DNA from: an uncultured Mycoplasmatota bacterium
GTDB lineage: Bacteria; Bacillota_I; Bacilli_A; RF39; UBA660
Length of the DNA stretch: 47,491 bases
Direction: 5' to 3'
Assembly: GCA_947642475.1 (NCBI GenBank)
Contig: CANRSQ010000004.1
Location: 1 to 47,491 of the forward strand
Positions 1 through 8,576 of this stretch are shown here, piece by piece; within the stretch, counting starts at the first letter, position 1, and each line of letters begins with the position of its first letter. The translations under genes were made by a program, and so were the position numbers. The notes below the pieces were generated by a model. It made no database searches, had not been told where the DNA came from, and worked only from the letters and a program-made list of their open reading frames with translations.

Positions 1-10
1 AGAAAAGTGA

Positions 11-16
11 TATAAT
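11..16 (+). promoter_or_regulatory. -10 element for the deacetylase gene
   Basis: TATAAT sits 22 bases before the ATG at 39, followed by a GGGGGAAG ribosome binding site. The -35 region falls at or before the window edge, so only the -10 can be judged. Confidence 0.5.
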
Positions 17-38
17 GTAAGTACTTGGGGGAAGTAGT

Positions 39-872
39 ATGAATAATAAATTAAAAATAATATCAATTATATTATTAACCTTTTTAATTATTGTTTTTGC
101 CATGCGAAGTTTATTTAAAAAAGTAGAAATAGTTGAAGTAGGAGAAATACCAGTCGCTTTCAATCAAATAAAACCAGAATTACCACTAAAAAGTCCCAAA
201 ACACCAGAGCCAAGAACAAACGAAATACCATCAGTAGTCTCAGATAAAACAATATATTTAACCTTTGATGATGGGCCAAGCTACTTAACAAATCAAATTT
301 TAGATATTCTAAAACAAGGAAACGTTCCTGCCACATTTTTCGTAATAGGCACACACATTGACGAATATAAAGATACCGTAAAACGCGCCCACAACGAAGG
401 TCATACCATCGCCTTACATTCATTTACCCATAACTATAAATACATCTATAGTATCGATCAAAACTATTTTGACGATTTAAATAAAATAAAAAATAAAGTT
501 TATAATATAACCGGCAATAATTCAAGAATCATTAGATTACCAGGTGGATCATCAAACACCGTAAGTAAAAAATATAATCAAGGCATCATTACTAGAATAA
601 CAAATAAATTAAACGATAACGATTACTACTATTTTGATTGGAACGTTGATTCCGGTGACGCATCAGGTAAATTAACCAAGGAACAAATATATCACAATAC
701 AACTTCAGCCCTTCACCAAGGCCAAAACGTCATTTTAATGCACGATACAGCCGTTAAAAAATCAACCGTCGAAGCCCTCCCAGACATTATAAAATACGCC
801 AAAGATAATGGTTATACATTCGCCCGTATTACTAAAGATACAAGAACTACCCACCATCACATAAACAATTAA
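39..872 (+). CDS. NodB-domain polysaccharide (peptidoglycan) deacetylase, membrane anchored
   Basis: Predicted extracellular metal-dependent deacetylase acting on a cell-wall glycan, most likely peptidoglycan N-acetyl groups. One hydrophobic segment (residues 7-22) anchors or exports the protein; a linker precedes a NodB domain (about 70-265). The family motifs are readable: TFDDGP (75-80, catalytic base and metal Asp), HSFTH (127-131, metal His pair), RLPGG (166-170), DWNVDSGDA (200-208) and the terminal ILMHD (232-236). The length, 277 aa, is normal for PgdA/PdaA-type Bacillota enzymes. It stands alone, with its own -10 and a strong RBS. Exact substrate (GlcNAc, MurNAc or a secondary polymer) cannot be read from sequence. 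Confidence 0.93.
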   Translation: MNNKLKIISIILLTFLIIVFAMRSLFKKVEIVEVGEIPVAFNQIKPELPLKSPKTPEPRTNEIPSVVSDKTIYLTFDDGPSYLTNQILDILKQGNVPATFFVIGTHIDEYKDTVKRAHNEGHTIALHSFTHNYKYIYSIDQNYFDDLNKIKNKVYNITGNNSRIIRLPGGSSNTVSKKYNQGIITRITNKLNDNDYYYFDWNVDSGDASGKLTKEQIYHNTTSALHQGQNVILMHDTAVKKSTVEALPDIIKYAKDNGYTFARITKDTRTTHHHINN

Positions 873-893
873 AAATCATCCAGTATACACAAT

Positions 894-922
894 TTGACAC
901 AAATCACAAAATTAGGTATAAT
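894..922 (+). promoter_or_regulatory. Consensus sigma-A promoter
   Basis: TTGACA (894-899), a 17-base spacer and TATAAT (917-922): a perfect consensus promoter upstream of the orphan gene at 953. Confidence 0.85.
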
Positions 923-952
923 TAAAAATGTCTGCGAAAGTAGGGGGATATT

Positions 953-1327
953 ATGAATAATAAACAATTAATTGAAGAATTAAAAAAACAAAAAGAAATG
1001 CTTGGACAAGGATTTTTCAACGAAGAATTACTAGAAAAATACCTTGAAGCATCTTATTTAAATAAATGTAACAAGCCAGTAGAAGAAAACATAGTAGAAA
1101 AAGAAAACATTGAACTATCTGGTATCGACTCACTAGAAAATCTTCATAATTCATTAGAAAAAATATATCCATATAAAGTAACAAACCCTAGATTTAAAAG
1201 AATTAAAAACACCTGGGATAACTTAAGTTTAATAACCAAAACAAATAAAGAAACTATAAATATAAGTATAATTAAACCAAAAGAAAATGGGTATCAAAAA
1301 ACCTTTAAACAAGAAAAAGCCGCTTAA
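953..1327 (+). CDS. Uncharacterised 124-aa cytoplasmic protein
   Basis: I do not recognise a family. The gene is real by context: perfect promoter 31 bases upstream, RBS (AGGGGG) at good spacing, and a terminator hairpin that contains its stop codon. The product is charged, lysine- and glutamate-rich, with no signal peptide or membrane segment. The N-terminal 30 residues look helical (MNNKQLIEELKKQKEMLGQG); a second predicted helix lies near 55-70, and the last 60 residues are basic. It is monocistronic, between the deacetylase and uppP. A strong promoter with such a short gene suggests an abundant small protein, but no function is assigned. Confidence 0.75.
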   Translation: MNNKQLIEELKKQKEMLGQGFFNEELLEKYLEASYLNKCNKPVEENIVEKENIELSGIDSLENLHNSLEKIYPYKVTNPRFKRIKNTWDNLSLITKTNKETINISIIKPKENGYQKTFKQEKAA

Positions 1328-1336
1328 GGCTTTTTT
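1314..1336 (+). terminator. Rho-independent terminator containing the stop codon
   Basis: Stem AAAAAGCC (1314-1321) pairs with GGCTTTTT (1328-1335) around a 6-base loop; the TAA stop of the preceding gene (1325-1327) lies in the loop. Confidence 0.85.
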
Positions 1337-1350
1337 CCATGCAAAAATGT

Positions 1351-1379
1351 TTGTTAAAGATAAAAATAAATGATATAAT
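1351..1379 (+). promoter_or_regulatory. Promoter of uppP
   Basis: TTGTTA (1351-1356), 17-base spacer, TATAAT (1374-1379), 43 bases before the uppP start. Confidence 0.75.
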
Positions 1380-1421
1380 TAGTAAGAGAAAAATATATAA
1401 TTAAAGTATGGAGGATGATTT

Positions 1422-2222
1422 ATGTTACTTATATATCTACTTTTAGGGTTCATTCAAGGTTTAACTGAGCCAATACCAATCTCATCAAGTGGGCATCTAG
1501 TTATATTTAAAAATCTATTCGATTTAGACGCTTTAAAAGATTTAAACTTTGAAATATTCGCTAATTTTGGTAGTTTAATTGCCATTATAATCGTTTTTAG
1601 AAAAGATATCGCCAAACTATTTTGGGACTTTATCAATTATATAAAAACCAAAGACAAAAAATATAAAAGTGGTTTTCACTACGTTATTCTAGTTATCATT
1701 GCCACAATCCCAGCCGGACTATGCGGTTTAATCTTCAATGACCTAATCGAAAAATACCTAAGCAATGTCAAATATGTTGGAGTAGCCCTATTAGTAACCG
1801 CTTTATTCCTATTTTTAATCAGAAAATTAAAAGGAAGAAAAGATGATAACCAAATAACAATAAAAGACGCCATTACCATCGGACTATTTCAAGTAGTTGC
1901 CTTACTTCCAGGCATAAGCCGTAGTGGAGCTACATTAGTCGGCGGAATGTTCTCAGGGCTAAAAAGAGAAGTAGCCTTCAAATTTTCATTTATGTTATAT
2001 ATACCAATAAGCTTCGCAACAATGATTTTAGGCGTTAAAGACGTCGCTGAAGCCGGTATAGACGCAAATCTTTTAATAGGTTATATCCTAGGTGCCATAG
2101 TCGCCTGCATCGTAACCTTCTTCTCAACAAAATGGTTTAAAGGAATTATGCTAAAAGGTAAACTTATTTACTTCGTATGGTACTGTTTAATCGTTGGATC
2201 ATTAGTCTTACTATTCTTATAA
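1422..2222 (+). CDS. uppP: Undecaprenyl-diphosphatase UppP (BacA family)
   Basis: Integral membrane phosphatase that recycles undecaprenyl diphosphate to the monophosphate carrier used for peptidoglycan and surface-glycan synthesis; the family also confers bacitracin tolerance. The two signatures are present: E16 followed by PISSSGH (19-25), and PGISRSGAT (163-171) with the catalytic-region arginine R167. Seven to eight hydrophobic segments and 266 aa match the family. RBS GGAGG at good spacing. It has its own promoter and terminator and precedes a two-component pair, whose control of uppP is possible but not shown. It would supply the lipid carrier needed by the glycan island at 18-41 kb. 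Confidence 0.96.
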   Translation: MLLIYLLLGFIQGLTEPIPISSSGHLVIFKNLFDLDALKDLNFEIFANFGSLIAIIIVFRKDIAKLFWDFINYIKTKDKKYKSGFHYVILVIIATIPAGLCGLIFNDLIEKYLSNVKYVGVALLVTALFLFLIRKLKGRKDDNQITIKDAITIGLFQVVALLPGISRSGATLVGGMFSGLKREVAFKFSFMLYIPISFATMILGVKDVAEAGIDANLLIGYILGAIVACIVTFFSTKWFKGIMLKGKLIYFVWYCLIVGSLVLLFL

Positions 2223-2238
2223 GACAAATGGTCTTTTT
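2221..2238 (+). terminator. Terminator overlapping the uppP stop
   Basis: AAGAC (2221-2225) pairs with GTCTT (2231-2235), followed by a T run. The stem begins inside the TAA stop codon. Confidence 0.75.
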
Positions 2239-2290
2239 TTCACTAAAAACACATATTTTCGTAGTATAATTAATCTAGGAAGGTGATAAA

Positions 2291-2956
2291 ATGAGAATCC
2301 TTATAGTCGATGACGAAAAACTAATTAGAGACGTTATTAGAGAATATGCCATAAACGAAGGCTTCGAAACAAAAGAAGCCGAAAATGGTAAAGAAGCTCT
2401 AGAAATAATCGAAAAAGAAAAAATAGATCTCGTCGTATTAGACGTGATGATGCCCAAAATGGATGGTTTAACATTTCTAAAAGAAATGAAAAAAATAAAA
2501 AATATCCCCGTTATAATCTTATCAGCCAGAAGTGAAGAATACGATAAACTAATCGGCTTTGATCTAGGAACCGATGACTATCTAACAAAGCCCTTTAGTC
2601 CAAAAGAACTAATCGCTAGAATAAAAGCCATTCTAAAACGAAGCGGTAAAACAAACGATAATCACTTCATATATAAAGATTTAAAAGTCGATTATAATGC
2701 TCACAGCGTATATATAAACGATAAAGAACTAAAACTAACCCCAAAAGAATATGAATTGTTATGTTACTTCATAAAAAATGAAAACATCGCCTTATCAAGA
2801 GAACAACTACTAAGTAATTTATGGGGATATGATTTTTATGGCGATGATCGAACTGTAGATACCCATATAAAAATGCTAAGAAATAACCTAGGAAAATATA
2901 GAAATTTAATAGTTACAGTTAGAGGAGTAGGTTATAAATTTGTCACAAATAAGTAA
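2291..2956 (+). CDS. OmpR/PhoB-family response regulator
   Basis: DNA-binding half of a two-component system. Receiver domain (1-115) has acidic residues D7-D8, phosphoacceptor D51 in VVLDVMMPKMDG, switch Ser78 and conserved K100 in the LTKPF motif. A winged-helix effector domain (about 125-221) carries the typical DDRTVDTHIKMLRNNLG recognition-helix region and ends RGVGYKF. The 221-aa length is typical. RBS AGGAAGGTG precedes the ATG. It overlaps the histidine kinase by 17 bases, so the two are translationally coupled. The signal and regulon cannot be inferred; uppP upstream is a candidate target only by position. Confidence 0.95.
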   Translation: MRILIVDDEKLIRDVIREYAINEGFETKEAENGKEALEIIEKEKIDLVVLDVMMPKMDGLTFLKEMKKIKNIPVIILSARSEEYDKLIGFDLGTDDYLTKPFSPKELIARIKAILKRSGKTNDNHFIYKDLKVDYNAHSVYINDKELKLTPKEYELLCYFIKNENIALSREQLLSNLWGYDFYGDDRTVDTHIKMLRNNLGKYRNLIVTVRGVGYKFVTNK

Positions 2957-4367
2957 TAAAATTAAAAAAATAACAAATTACCTAAAAAACAAAATAAAAA
3001 GAAATAGCCTAAATACCAAAATCTGGTTTTTCTTAATCTTATTTTCCGTACTAATACTCGCATTTATATGGATAATAGAAATAGTATTTTTAAATACATA
3101 TTATAGAAACTATAAAATAAATGAACTAAATAACGCTACTAAAGAATTATATAAAGACTTTAAACAAAATAACCTAAACTCATTATCACAAATCGCCATT
3201 AATAATAACGTATGCATAGAAATATACGGCGAAAATTCAGACTATGAAGCAAGATATTTTAACCAAGGATGTATGGAATTTGGCAATACCAATTTTGAAG
3301 TAAAAAAAGACTTTATAAATAGTAATATAAATCACAAAAAATATAAATTAATAAATAATAAACTTAAAAACGACATATTGATATATGCCTTAAAATTAGA
3401 TGATTCAACATATGCCTTTTTAAACGTTTCCTTACAGCCTATAGATGGCACCGTAAACATACTTAAAAGCCAAATGATATATGTAACCATAGTAACCCTT
3501 ATTTTGGCCCTAATAATCGGTTACTTCATCTCAAAAAAAATATCAAAACCAATCACCCAAATTTCCGACAAAGCCAAAAAAATGGGTGAAGGAAACTACG
3601 ATATAGATTTTAACGTTAATATCGACATCTATGAAATTCGTGAACTAGCCGAAACCTTAAACCAAGCCAAAAATGAATTAGCAAAAATGGATGAATTAAA
3701 ACGTGATTTAATCGCCAACGTTTCCCACGATTTAAAAACACCACTTACCATGATTAAAGCATATGCCGAAATGGTTAGAGATTTAAGTTATAAAAACAAA
3801 GACAAAAGGGAAGAACACCTAAATACAATAATCACCGAAACCGATAGATTAAACGCCTTAGTTAATGATTTATTAGATTTATCATCATTAGAAGAAAAAA
3901 GCGGCTTTCTCGACATAAAAAAATTCGACATCGTCAAAATAACCCAAGAAGTAATAAAAAAATTCGGCATCTTAACCGAACAAGAAGGATATAATTTCAT
4001 CTTCAAGCATCCAAAAGAAGCAATAGTAACCGCCGATGAAAAAAGAATTTATCAAGTAATATATAATCTAATAAACAACGCCATTAACTATACTGGAGAA
4101 GATAAGAATGTCACAATAACCATCGAGGAAAAACCAAACACATATTTAATCAGTATAAAAGATAGTGGTAAAGGCATTCCCAAAGAAGAAACAAAACTAA
4201 TTTGGGACAAATACTATCACAATAAGAAAAAACATAAAAGAAACGAATATGGAACAGGACTAGGGCTATCGATAGTTAAAAATATTTTGATAAACCATAA
4301 TTGTAAATATGGCATAACAAGTTCAAAAAAAGGAACAACTTTCTATTTTGAATTAAGCAAAAAATAA
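2940..4367 (+). CDS. Two-component sensor histidine kinase
   Basis: Membrane sensor kinase, partner of the regulator it overlaps. TM1 (about 28-50), an extracellular sensor of about 125 residues with Cys92 and Cys111, TM2 (about 178-197), HAMP (198-250), HisKA with phospho-acceptor H263 in VSHDLKTPL, and HATPase_c with N-box (IYNLINNAINY, 374-384), DSGKGIP (408-414) and YGTGLGLSIVKN (437-448). It must start with TTG: no ATG or GTG lies in frame before TM1, and GGAG is 14 bases upstream inside the regulator gene. The two external cysteines could respond to redox or form a disulphide; that is inference. Confidence 0.94.
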   Translation: MSQISNKIKKITNYLKNKIKRNSLNTKIWFFLILFSVLILAFIWIIEIVFLNTYYRNYKINELNNATKELYKDFKQNNLNSLSQIAINNNVCIEIYGENSDYEARYFNQGCMEFGNTNFEVKKDFINSNINHKKYKLINNKLKNDILIYALKLDDSTYAFLNVSLQPIDGTVNILKSQMIYVTIVTLILALIIGYFISKKISKPITQISDKAKKMGEGNYDIDFNVNIDIYEIRELAETLNQAKNELAKMDELKRDLIANVSHDLKTPLTMIKAYAEMVRDLSYKNKDKREEHLNTIITETDRLNALVNDLLDLSSLEEKSGFLDIKKFDIVKITQEVIKKFGILTEQEGYNFIFKHPKEAIVTADEKRIYQVIYNLINNAINYTGEDKNVTITIEEKPNTYLISIKDSGKGIPKEETKLIWDKYYHNKKKHKRNEYGTGLGLSIVKNILINHNCKYGITSSKKGTTFYFELSKK

Positions 4368-4394
4368 AACTTTGGAAATTCCAAAGTTTATTTT
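4367..4394. terminator. Bidirectional terminator between convergent genes
   Basis: AAACTTTGG (4367-4375) and CCAAAGTTT (4381-4389) form a 9-bp stem with a 5-base loop. It serves the kinase gene and, on the other strand, the 167-aa gene ending at 4388. Confidence 0.85.
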
Positions 4395-4891
4395 CTTTTA
4401 AATAATTTTTTAACCCTAGATGTCACTTTATCAAGTTCGCATTTAGCTTCTTGACCCTTAGCTTCATCCGCAAGCATTGCTCTTGTATCAAATTCATCAC
4501 GAAGTCCATATTTAATTTTGCTAGCTCTAAACATTGCATTCGCTGGAACGCAACTAAATAAATCACCCATTTGTAAACTACGTTCGCCTCTTAATTCAAT
4601 TGCCATATAATTATTATAACGTTCAACATCACTAAAAATACTTAATATTTTATCTAATGAAAGATCTACATCCATAGAAGCAATAGGAACCTCAGAAATA
4701 ATATTTTCAGGTTTTACTTCAATTCCACTAACTAAGTCAACTAAAACACCATCACCGCAATAAAGTAAACCATTCCTTTGGCCATTAACTACTACATAAT
4801 TTTCCCCGCAACTATCATAATAATTAAACCTATATTCATATTTAAATTCTGCAAACTTCAAGTCCTTCGTATTATATACTTTTTTCTTCAT
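4388..4891 (-). CDS. Uncharacterised 167-aa soluble protein
   Basis: No family recognised. The start is placed at the ATG at 4891 (MKKKVYNTK) because AAAGGTG lies six bases upstream; the in-frame GTG three codons earlier is part of that RBS. The N-terminal 70 residues look like a small beta-rich domain (repeated Tyr/Val, YVVVNGQRNGLLYCGDG), the middle is acidic and helical, and the C-terminus ends in a basic tail (KKLFKRK) that could bind nucleic acid or membrane. No signal peptide. It has its own promoter, divergent from holA, and shares a terminator with the kinase. Confidence 0.7.
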   Translation of the reverse strand: MKKKVYNTKDLKFAEFKYEYRFNYYDSCGENYVVVNGQRNGLLYCGDGVLVDLVSGIEVKPENIISEVPIASMDVDLSLDKILSIFSDVERYNNYMAIELRGERSLQMGDLFSCVPANAMFRASKIKYGLRDEFDTRAMLADEAKGQEAKCELDKVTSRVKKLFKRK

Positions 4892-4938
4892 AAAATTCAC
4901 CTTTCTCTAACTTTATAAAATCCCCATAAAGTCCCTAT

Positions 4939-4967
4939 ATTTTACCACATTTTCGCCAAATATACAA
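4939..4967 (-). promoter_or_regulatory. Promoter of the 167-aa gene
   Basis: On the minus strand, TTGTAT (4967-4962), 17-base spacer, TAAAAT (4944-4939). Confidence 0.65.
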
Positions 4968-4982
4968 ATTATAATCAAAATA

Positions 4983-4991
4983 TGCTATAAT
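4983..4991 (+). promoter_or_regulatory. Extended -10 promoter of holA
   Basis: TGCTATAAT (TGN plus a perfect -10) lies 15 bases before the holA start; the -35 is weak, as is common for extended -10 promoters. The -10 is about 20 bases from the divergent promoter at 4939-4967. Confidence 0.6.
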
Positions 4992-5006
4992 TATATAGGT
5001 GATACA

Positions 5007-5927
5007 ATGATATATCTATTATATGGTACTAAAAATCATTTAATTCAAAATGAAATCAAAAAAATATCAAAAACTTTCGAAAATATAAATATAAGTAAAT
5101 TTGATTTAGATAGTGAAAATATCGAAAATATAATCAACGACTGTATGACGCTGCCACTTTTTAGTGAAAAAAAACTCGTAATCTGTGAAAATGCCAATAT
5201 GTTTACCGCCTCAACCAGCAAAGATAGTGAAATAATTGAACAATATTTAAACAATCCCAACCCAGATACAACCTTAATATTCACCATTAACCAAGAAAAA
5301 ATAGATGAACGAAAAAAAATAACCAAATTAATAAAGAAAAACGGAACCGTAAAAGAATTTAACGAAAATATAAGCCCCGTTCAAATAATCAAAACAGGTC
5401 TAAAAGACTATCAAATAGATAATAGTCTAATAAACCTATTCATAGAAAGAGTAGGCGACAATTCATTAATCTTAGAAAATGAAATTGAAAAATTAAAACT
5501 ATATAAAGAAGATCAAATAATTACCAAAGAAGATATATTAAATGTAACTACAAAAAAGATAGATACCGATATTTTTAAATTACTAGACCACATAGTAAAA
5601 AATAATAAAAGTGAAGCCCTAGAAATATATCATGAAATGATAAAAATGAACGAAGAACCAATAAAAATAATAATCATGCTTGCAAATCAATTTAGAATCA
5701 TGTATCAATCAAAAGAATTATTAAAAAAAGGATTATCCGAAAAAGATATCGCCAGTACTTTAAAAATCCATCCATATAGAATAAAATTAGCCATTCAAAA
5801 TGGAAAAAAATATAGTTCAGACTTACTATTACAATATCTTTCCGATTTAGCCGATATCGATATCAATATCAAAACCGGTAAAACCGATAAAAATCTCGCA
5901 CTAGAACTTTTCATACTAAAAAAATAG
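5007..5927 (+). CDS. holA: DNA polymerase III subunit delta
   Basis: Clamp-loader delta subunit, which opens the beta sliding clamp during replication. The 306-aa protein has the family layout: a degenerate AAA+ N-terminal domain starting IYLLYGTKNHLI with the usual weak P-loop-like region, a middle domain with LPLFSEKKLVICENAN (about 50-65), and a C-terminal helical domain with the family-typical MLANQFRIMYQSKEL. The ATG is preceded by AGGTG at six bases. It is monocistronic and ends in a bidirectional hairpin. No comEA/comEC genes are next to it, unlike many Bacillota. Confidence 0.93.
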   Translation: MIYLLYGTKNHLIQNEIKKISKTFENINISKFDLDSENIENIINDCMTLPLFSEKKLVICENANMFTASTSKDSEIIEQYLNNPNPDTTLIFTINQEKIDERKKITKLIKKNGTVKEFNENISPVQIIKTGLKDYQIDNSLINLFIERVGDNSLILENEIEKLKLYKEDQIITKEDILNVTTKKIDTDIFKLLDHIVKNNKSEALEIYHEMIKMNEEPIKIIIMLANQFRIMYQSKELLKKGLSEKDIASTLKIHPYRIKLAIQNGKKYSSDLLLQYLSDLADIDINIKTGKTDKNLALELFILKK

Positions 5928-5946
5928 GAAAAATCCTATTTTTTTT
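5918..5946. terminator. Bidirectional terminator, holA versus XRE gene
   Basis: A-rich stem with core ATAGGA (5924-5929) pairs with TCCTAT (5934-5939), extended by A/T runs on both sides. The holA TAG stop (5925-5927) lies within the stem. Confidence 0.85.
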
Positions 5947-6148
5947 CTATAGTAATTTCAATATCGTACTTTTTAGCAATTTCAAGTAATGTATTTAAGA
6001 AAATACGATTACGTCCATTTTCAATATTATTAATACTATCACGGCTTCTCCCTAAAGATTCAGCAAAATCTTTTTGAGATAGTTCTGTCCATTCCCTAAT
6101 AATTTTTACTATTTCAGCCGCACTATAATCATTTGCCTTTATTTTCAT
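5936..6148 (-). CDS. Small XRE-family helix-turn-helix regulator
   Basis: A 70-residue protein consisting almost only of an HTH_XRE domain (about residues 8-65): TELSQKDFAESLGRSRDSINNIENGR is the classic helix 2-turn-helix 3 region, followed by the helix LNTLLEIAKKYDI. It is likely a DNA-binding repressor or activator acting as a dimer. The start is set by GAGGTG six bases before the ATG at 6148. It is divergent from the large secreted protein at 6284, and the 135-base gap carries a palindrome (6198-6220) covering the -35 of that gene, which makes the surface gene the likely target and autoregulation plausible. Confidence 0.9.
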   Translation of the reverse strand: MKIKANDYSAAEIVKIIREWTELSQKDFAESLGRSRDSINNIENGRNRIFLNTLLEIAKKYDIEITIEKK

Positions 6149-6197
6149 CTAAACACCTCTAACACAGTCTATCAATAAAAGATACAAAAATGAGCTG

Positions 6198-6252
6198 TTT
6201 GAGTATTGATTGTACTCAAATATAGTGATATAATTAACGTATAATTGAGTAT
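6198..6252. promoter_or_regulatory. Palindromic operator over the surface-protein promoter
   Basis: TTTGAGTA (6198-6205) and TACTCAAA (6213-6220) form an 8-bp inverted repeat with a 7-base centre. The -35 TTGATT (6206-6211) sits inside the centre, with TATAAT at 6229-6234 after 17 bases. A further half-site TTGAGTAT lies at 6245-6252, in the expected leader. Dimeric regulator binding here would block RNA polymerase; assignment to the neighbouring XRE protein is inference. Confidence 0.7.
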
Positions 6253-6283
6253 AAATAATAATCAACAAAGTAGGTGTAATAAA

Positions 6284-8515
6284 GTGAGACAAAAAAGAAA
6301 AAACAAAATAATAATATTTTCGTTACTAGGACTATTATGTATAATGATGACAGGATATGCCGCATTTCAAACAAATTTAAAAATAAAAGGAACATCAGGA
6401 ATAAGTTCTAACTGGGATATTAAAATAACAAGTGTAACAGAATCAGGTAAAGAAGGCAGCGCCGAAACAGCAAAAGCTCCATCATGGACAAATTTAACCG
6501 CATGCATGGAAGCAAACTTATATGAAAAAGGAGACTCTGTAGAATACGATGTAACAGTAGAAAATAATGGAACATTAGATGCTAAATTAGAAAGCATTAG
6601 TAATAACATAAAATCAACAAATGAAGCCGTAAAAATAACCTTTTCAGGATACAAAAAAGGAGAAAAACTATTTAAAAATTCATCTAAAATAATAAAAGTA
6701 AAAATAGAATATAATCCAGACTTTACAGGAATCCCAGAAGAAGGTTCTGGAGAAGTAAGTATAGAATTGAATTATACTCAAGCCGAAGGCGGAACAATAA
6801 CCCCAACTAATAATTATTTACTAACTTATGATTATGCTACCAATGGAGGTTCTAATACGACCGGTTCAGAATACTATGCCTCAGAAACAGAAGAAGTAGA
6901 TTTAAGTCCAATCGCCGAAAAAGAAGGCTATGAATTTATAGGCTGGAATACAAATAAAGACGCCACCGAAGGATTAGAATCATTACAAATGCCAAGTGAA
7001 GACACAATGCTTTATGCAATATTCAAAAAAGCTTTAACTGTAAATTATACAAAAAATGACAATATAACATCTATAAGTAAAGAAAATGATATCTGTTATT
7101 TATATAATCAAAATGCAACATGTGAAATAACATTACCAACTATAACCGCCAAAGGATACAATATATTAGGCTGGTATAAAAATTCCGAAAAAGTTGGAGA
7201 TAGTAATGATAGATATGCTATAACAGAAAGTACAAATTTAACCGCAAAAGCCATTGATGATATAAAGCCATCAACACCAACAATAACAAATAACAGCAAT
7301 GGAAACTGGAGTACTAATGATGTAACAGTAACAATAACAAGTACCGATGAAGGTAGTGGAATAGACCATTATGAATGGTACGAAAATAACGCATGGACCG
7401 AAAGAGCTATGACAACATCAGATGGACAAGGAACAATAACGTATACAACAAATAGAAACGAAACAATCAAATTTAGAGCCGTAGATAAAGCCGGAAATAC
7501 ATCAGAAGAAGCAAGCACAACCGTAAAAATAGATAAAAGTGACCCAACTCTAAGTATAGCAACAAGCAAAACAACAAAAAGCATAACAATCGTTTCTACT
7601 GCCACCGCAACAAGTGGAATAACCAAATATGAATTTAGTAAAGATGGTGGAAGCACATGGACTACAGGAAGTAGTAATACCTATACATTTAGTGGATTAA
7701 AAAACAATACTGCCTATAGTATAAAAGCCAGAGTCACCAGTGGAGTAGGAAAGCAAACAACAAGTGGTGCAACTTCAGTTACTACAAATAATATACCAAC
7801 ACCAACATATTCAGTTAGTGGAACTGCTCCAAAAACAGTAAAAATTACATTCCCAAGTGGATGTGGCTCTACATATACCTGTACTTATAAACAAAATAAC
7901 GGAACAGAAGTAAAAGTCACCAGCACAACCGCCAGTGTATCATTTACAGCCTCAGGAACATTAGTTGGAAAAGTAAGTGACGGAGCCAATACCGTTAGTA
8001 GTTCTTATAGCGTAACTATTAATTATTCATTTAGTAATACAGAACAAACACTAACATCATGCACAGCTACAAGTGCCATCACATGTAATTATTCTAATTT
8101 AAATAAGACATATCGAACTTGTGCACCATATTATTACACTCGTGAAGTTAATAAAATAGAGTTAAGATGTGGCCACGGATCACCAATACAATGCCGCATT
8201 GGAAACACTTCCTCATCTTATGATGTCTACTATAATACATCATTTTCCTATACAAATTCAGGCGTTTTCAGATTAGCAGAACCACCGAAGAGACTTGATT
8301 TAAGTAGTCAGTGGACTAGCGGTCAGGTCAGCGACCTTTATAAGCTAATTGCTGATACCATAAAAGGAAATTATATCACACTTAATAGGTCGACGGCAGA
8401 TACTATGTATTATGTTAAAACAATAAATGATTCCTATAATACAATTAAATTTAGTGGAACAGTGTATGAATCAAACTATTATAAAGTTACTATCCATACA
8501 TGTGTAGCTAGTTAA
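6284..8515 (+). CDS. Large secreted surface protein with InlB-type, Ig-like and fibronectin-like repeats
   Basis: Predicted exported protein of 743 aa. GTG at 6284 is chosen over the upstream in-frame TTG because AGGTG lies seven bases before it. A basic start and hydrophobic segment (about 9-28, ending TGYAAF) resemble SipW-type signals of TasA/camelysin-like proteins, followed by a beta-sandwich region. Next come two Listeria-Bacteroides (InlB B) repeats with the hallmarks GYEFIGWNT and GYNILGWYK, an Ig-like domain around GSGIDHYEW and VDKAGNTS, a fibronectin-III-like domain, and a cysteine-rich C-terminus (about eleven Cys in the last third). There is no LPXTG motif, so attachment is unknown. 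Likely adhesin or matrix component under XRE control. Confidence 0.82.
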   Translation: MRQKRKNKIIIFSLLGLLCIMMTGYAAFQTNLKIKGTSGISSNWDIKITSVTESGKEGSAETAKAPSWTNLTACMEANLYEKGDSVEYDVTVENNGTLDAKLESISNNIKSTNEAVKITFSGYKKGEKLFKNSSKIIKVKIEYNPDFTGIPEEGSGEVSIELNYTQAEGGTITPTNNYLLTYDYATNGGSNTTGSEYYASETEEVDLSPIAEKEGYEFIGWNTNKDATEGLESLQMPSEDTMLYAIFKKALTVNYTKNDNITSISKENDICYLYNQNATCEITLPTITAKGYNILGWYKNSEKVGDSNDRYAITESTNLTAKAIDDIKPSTPTITNNSNGNWSTNDVTVTITSTDEGSGIDHYEWYENNAWTERAMTTSDGQGTITYTTNRNETIKFRAVDKAGNTSEEASTTVKIDKSDPTLSIATSKTTKSITIVSTATATSGITKYEFSKDGGSTWTTGSSNTYTFSGLKNNTAYSIKARVTSGVGKQTTSGATSVTTNNIPTPTYSVSGTAPKTVKITFPSGCGSTYTCTYKQNNGTEVKVTSTTASVSFTASGTLVGKVSDGANTVSSSYSVTINYSFSNTEQTLTSCTATSAITCNYSNLNKTYRTCAPYYYTREVNKIELRCGHGSPIQCRIGNTSSSYDVYYNTSFSYTNSGVFRLAEPPKRLDLSSQWTSGQVSDLYKLIADTIKGNYITLNRSTADTMYYVKTINDSYNTIKFSGTVYESNYYKVTIHTCVAS

Positions 8516-8550
8516 AAATAACATCAAATATAAACTTAACGCATACTAAA

Positions 8551-8576
8551 AAATAGGGGAAGCCCTATTTATTTTG
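8551..8576. terminator. Terminator between surface protein and rarA
   Basis: AAATAGGG (8551-8558) pairs with CCCTATTT (8563-8570) around GAAG; T-rich on one side, A-rich on the other, so usable in both directions. Confidence 0.8.
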
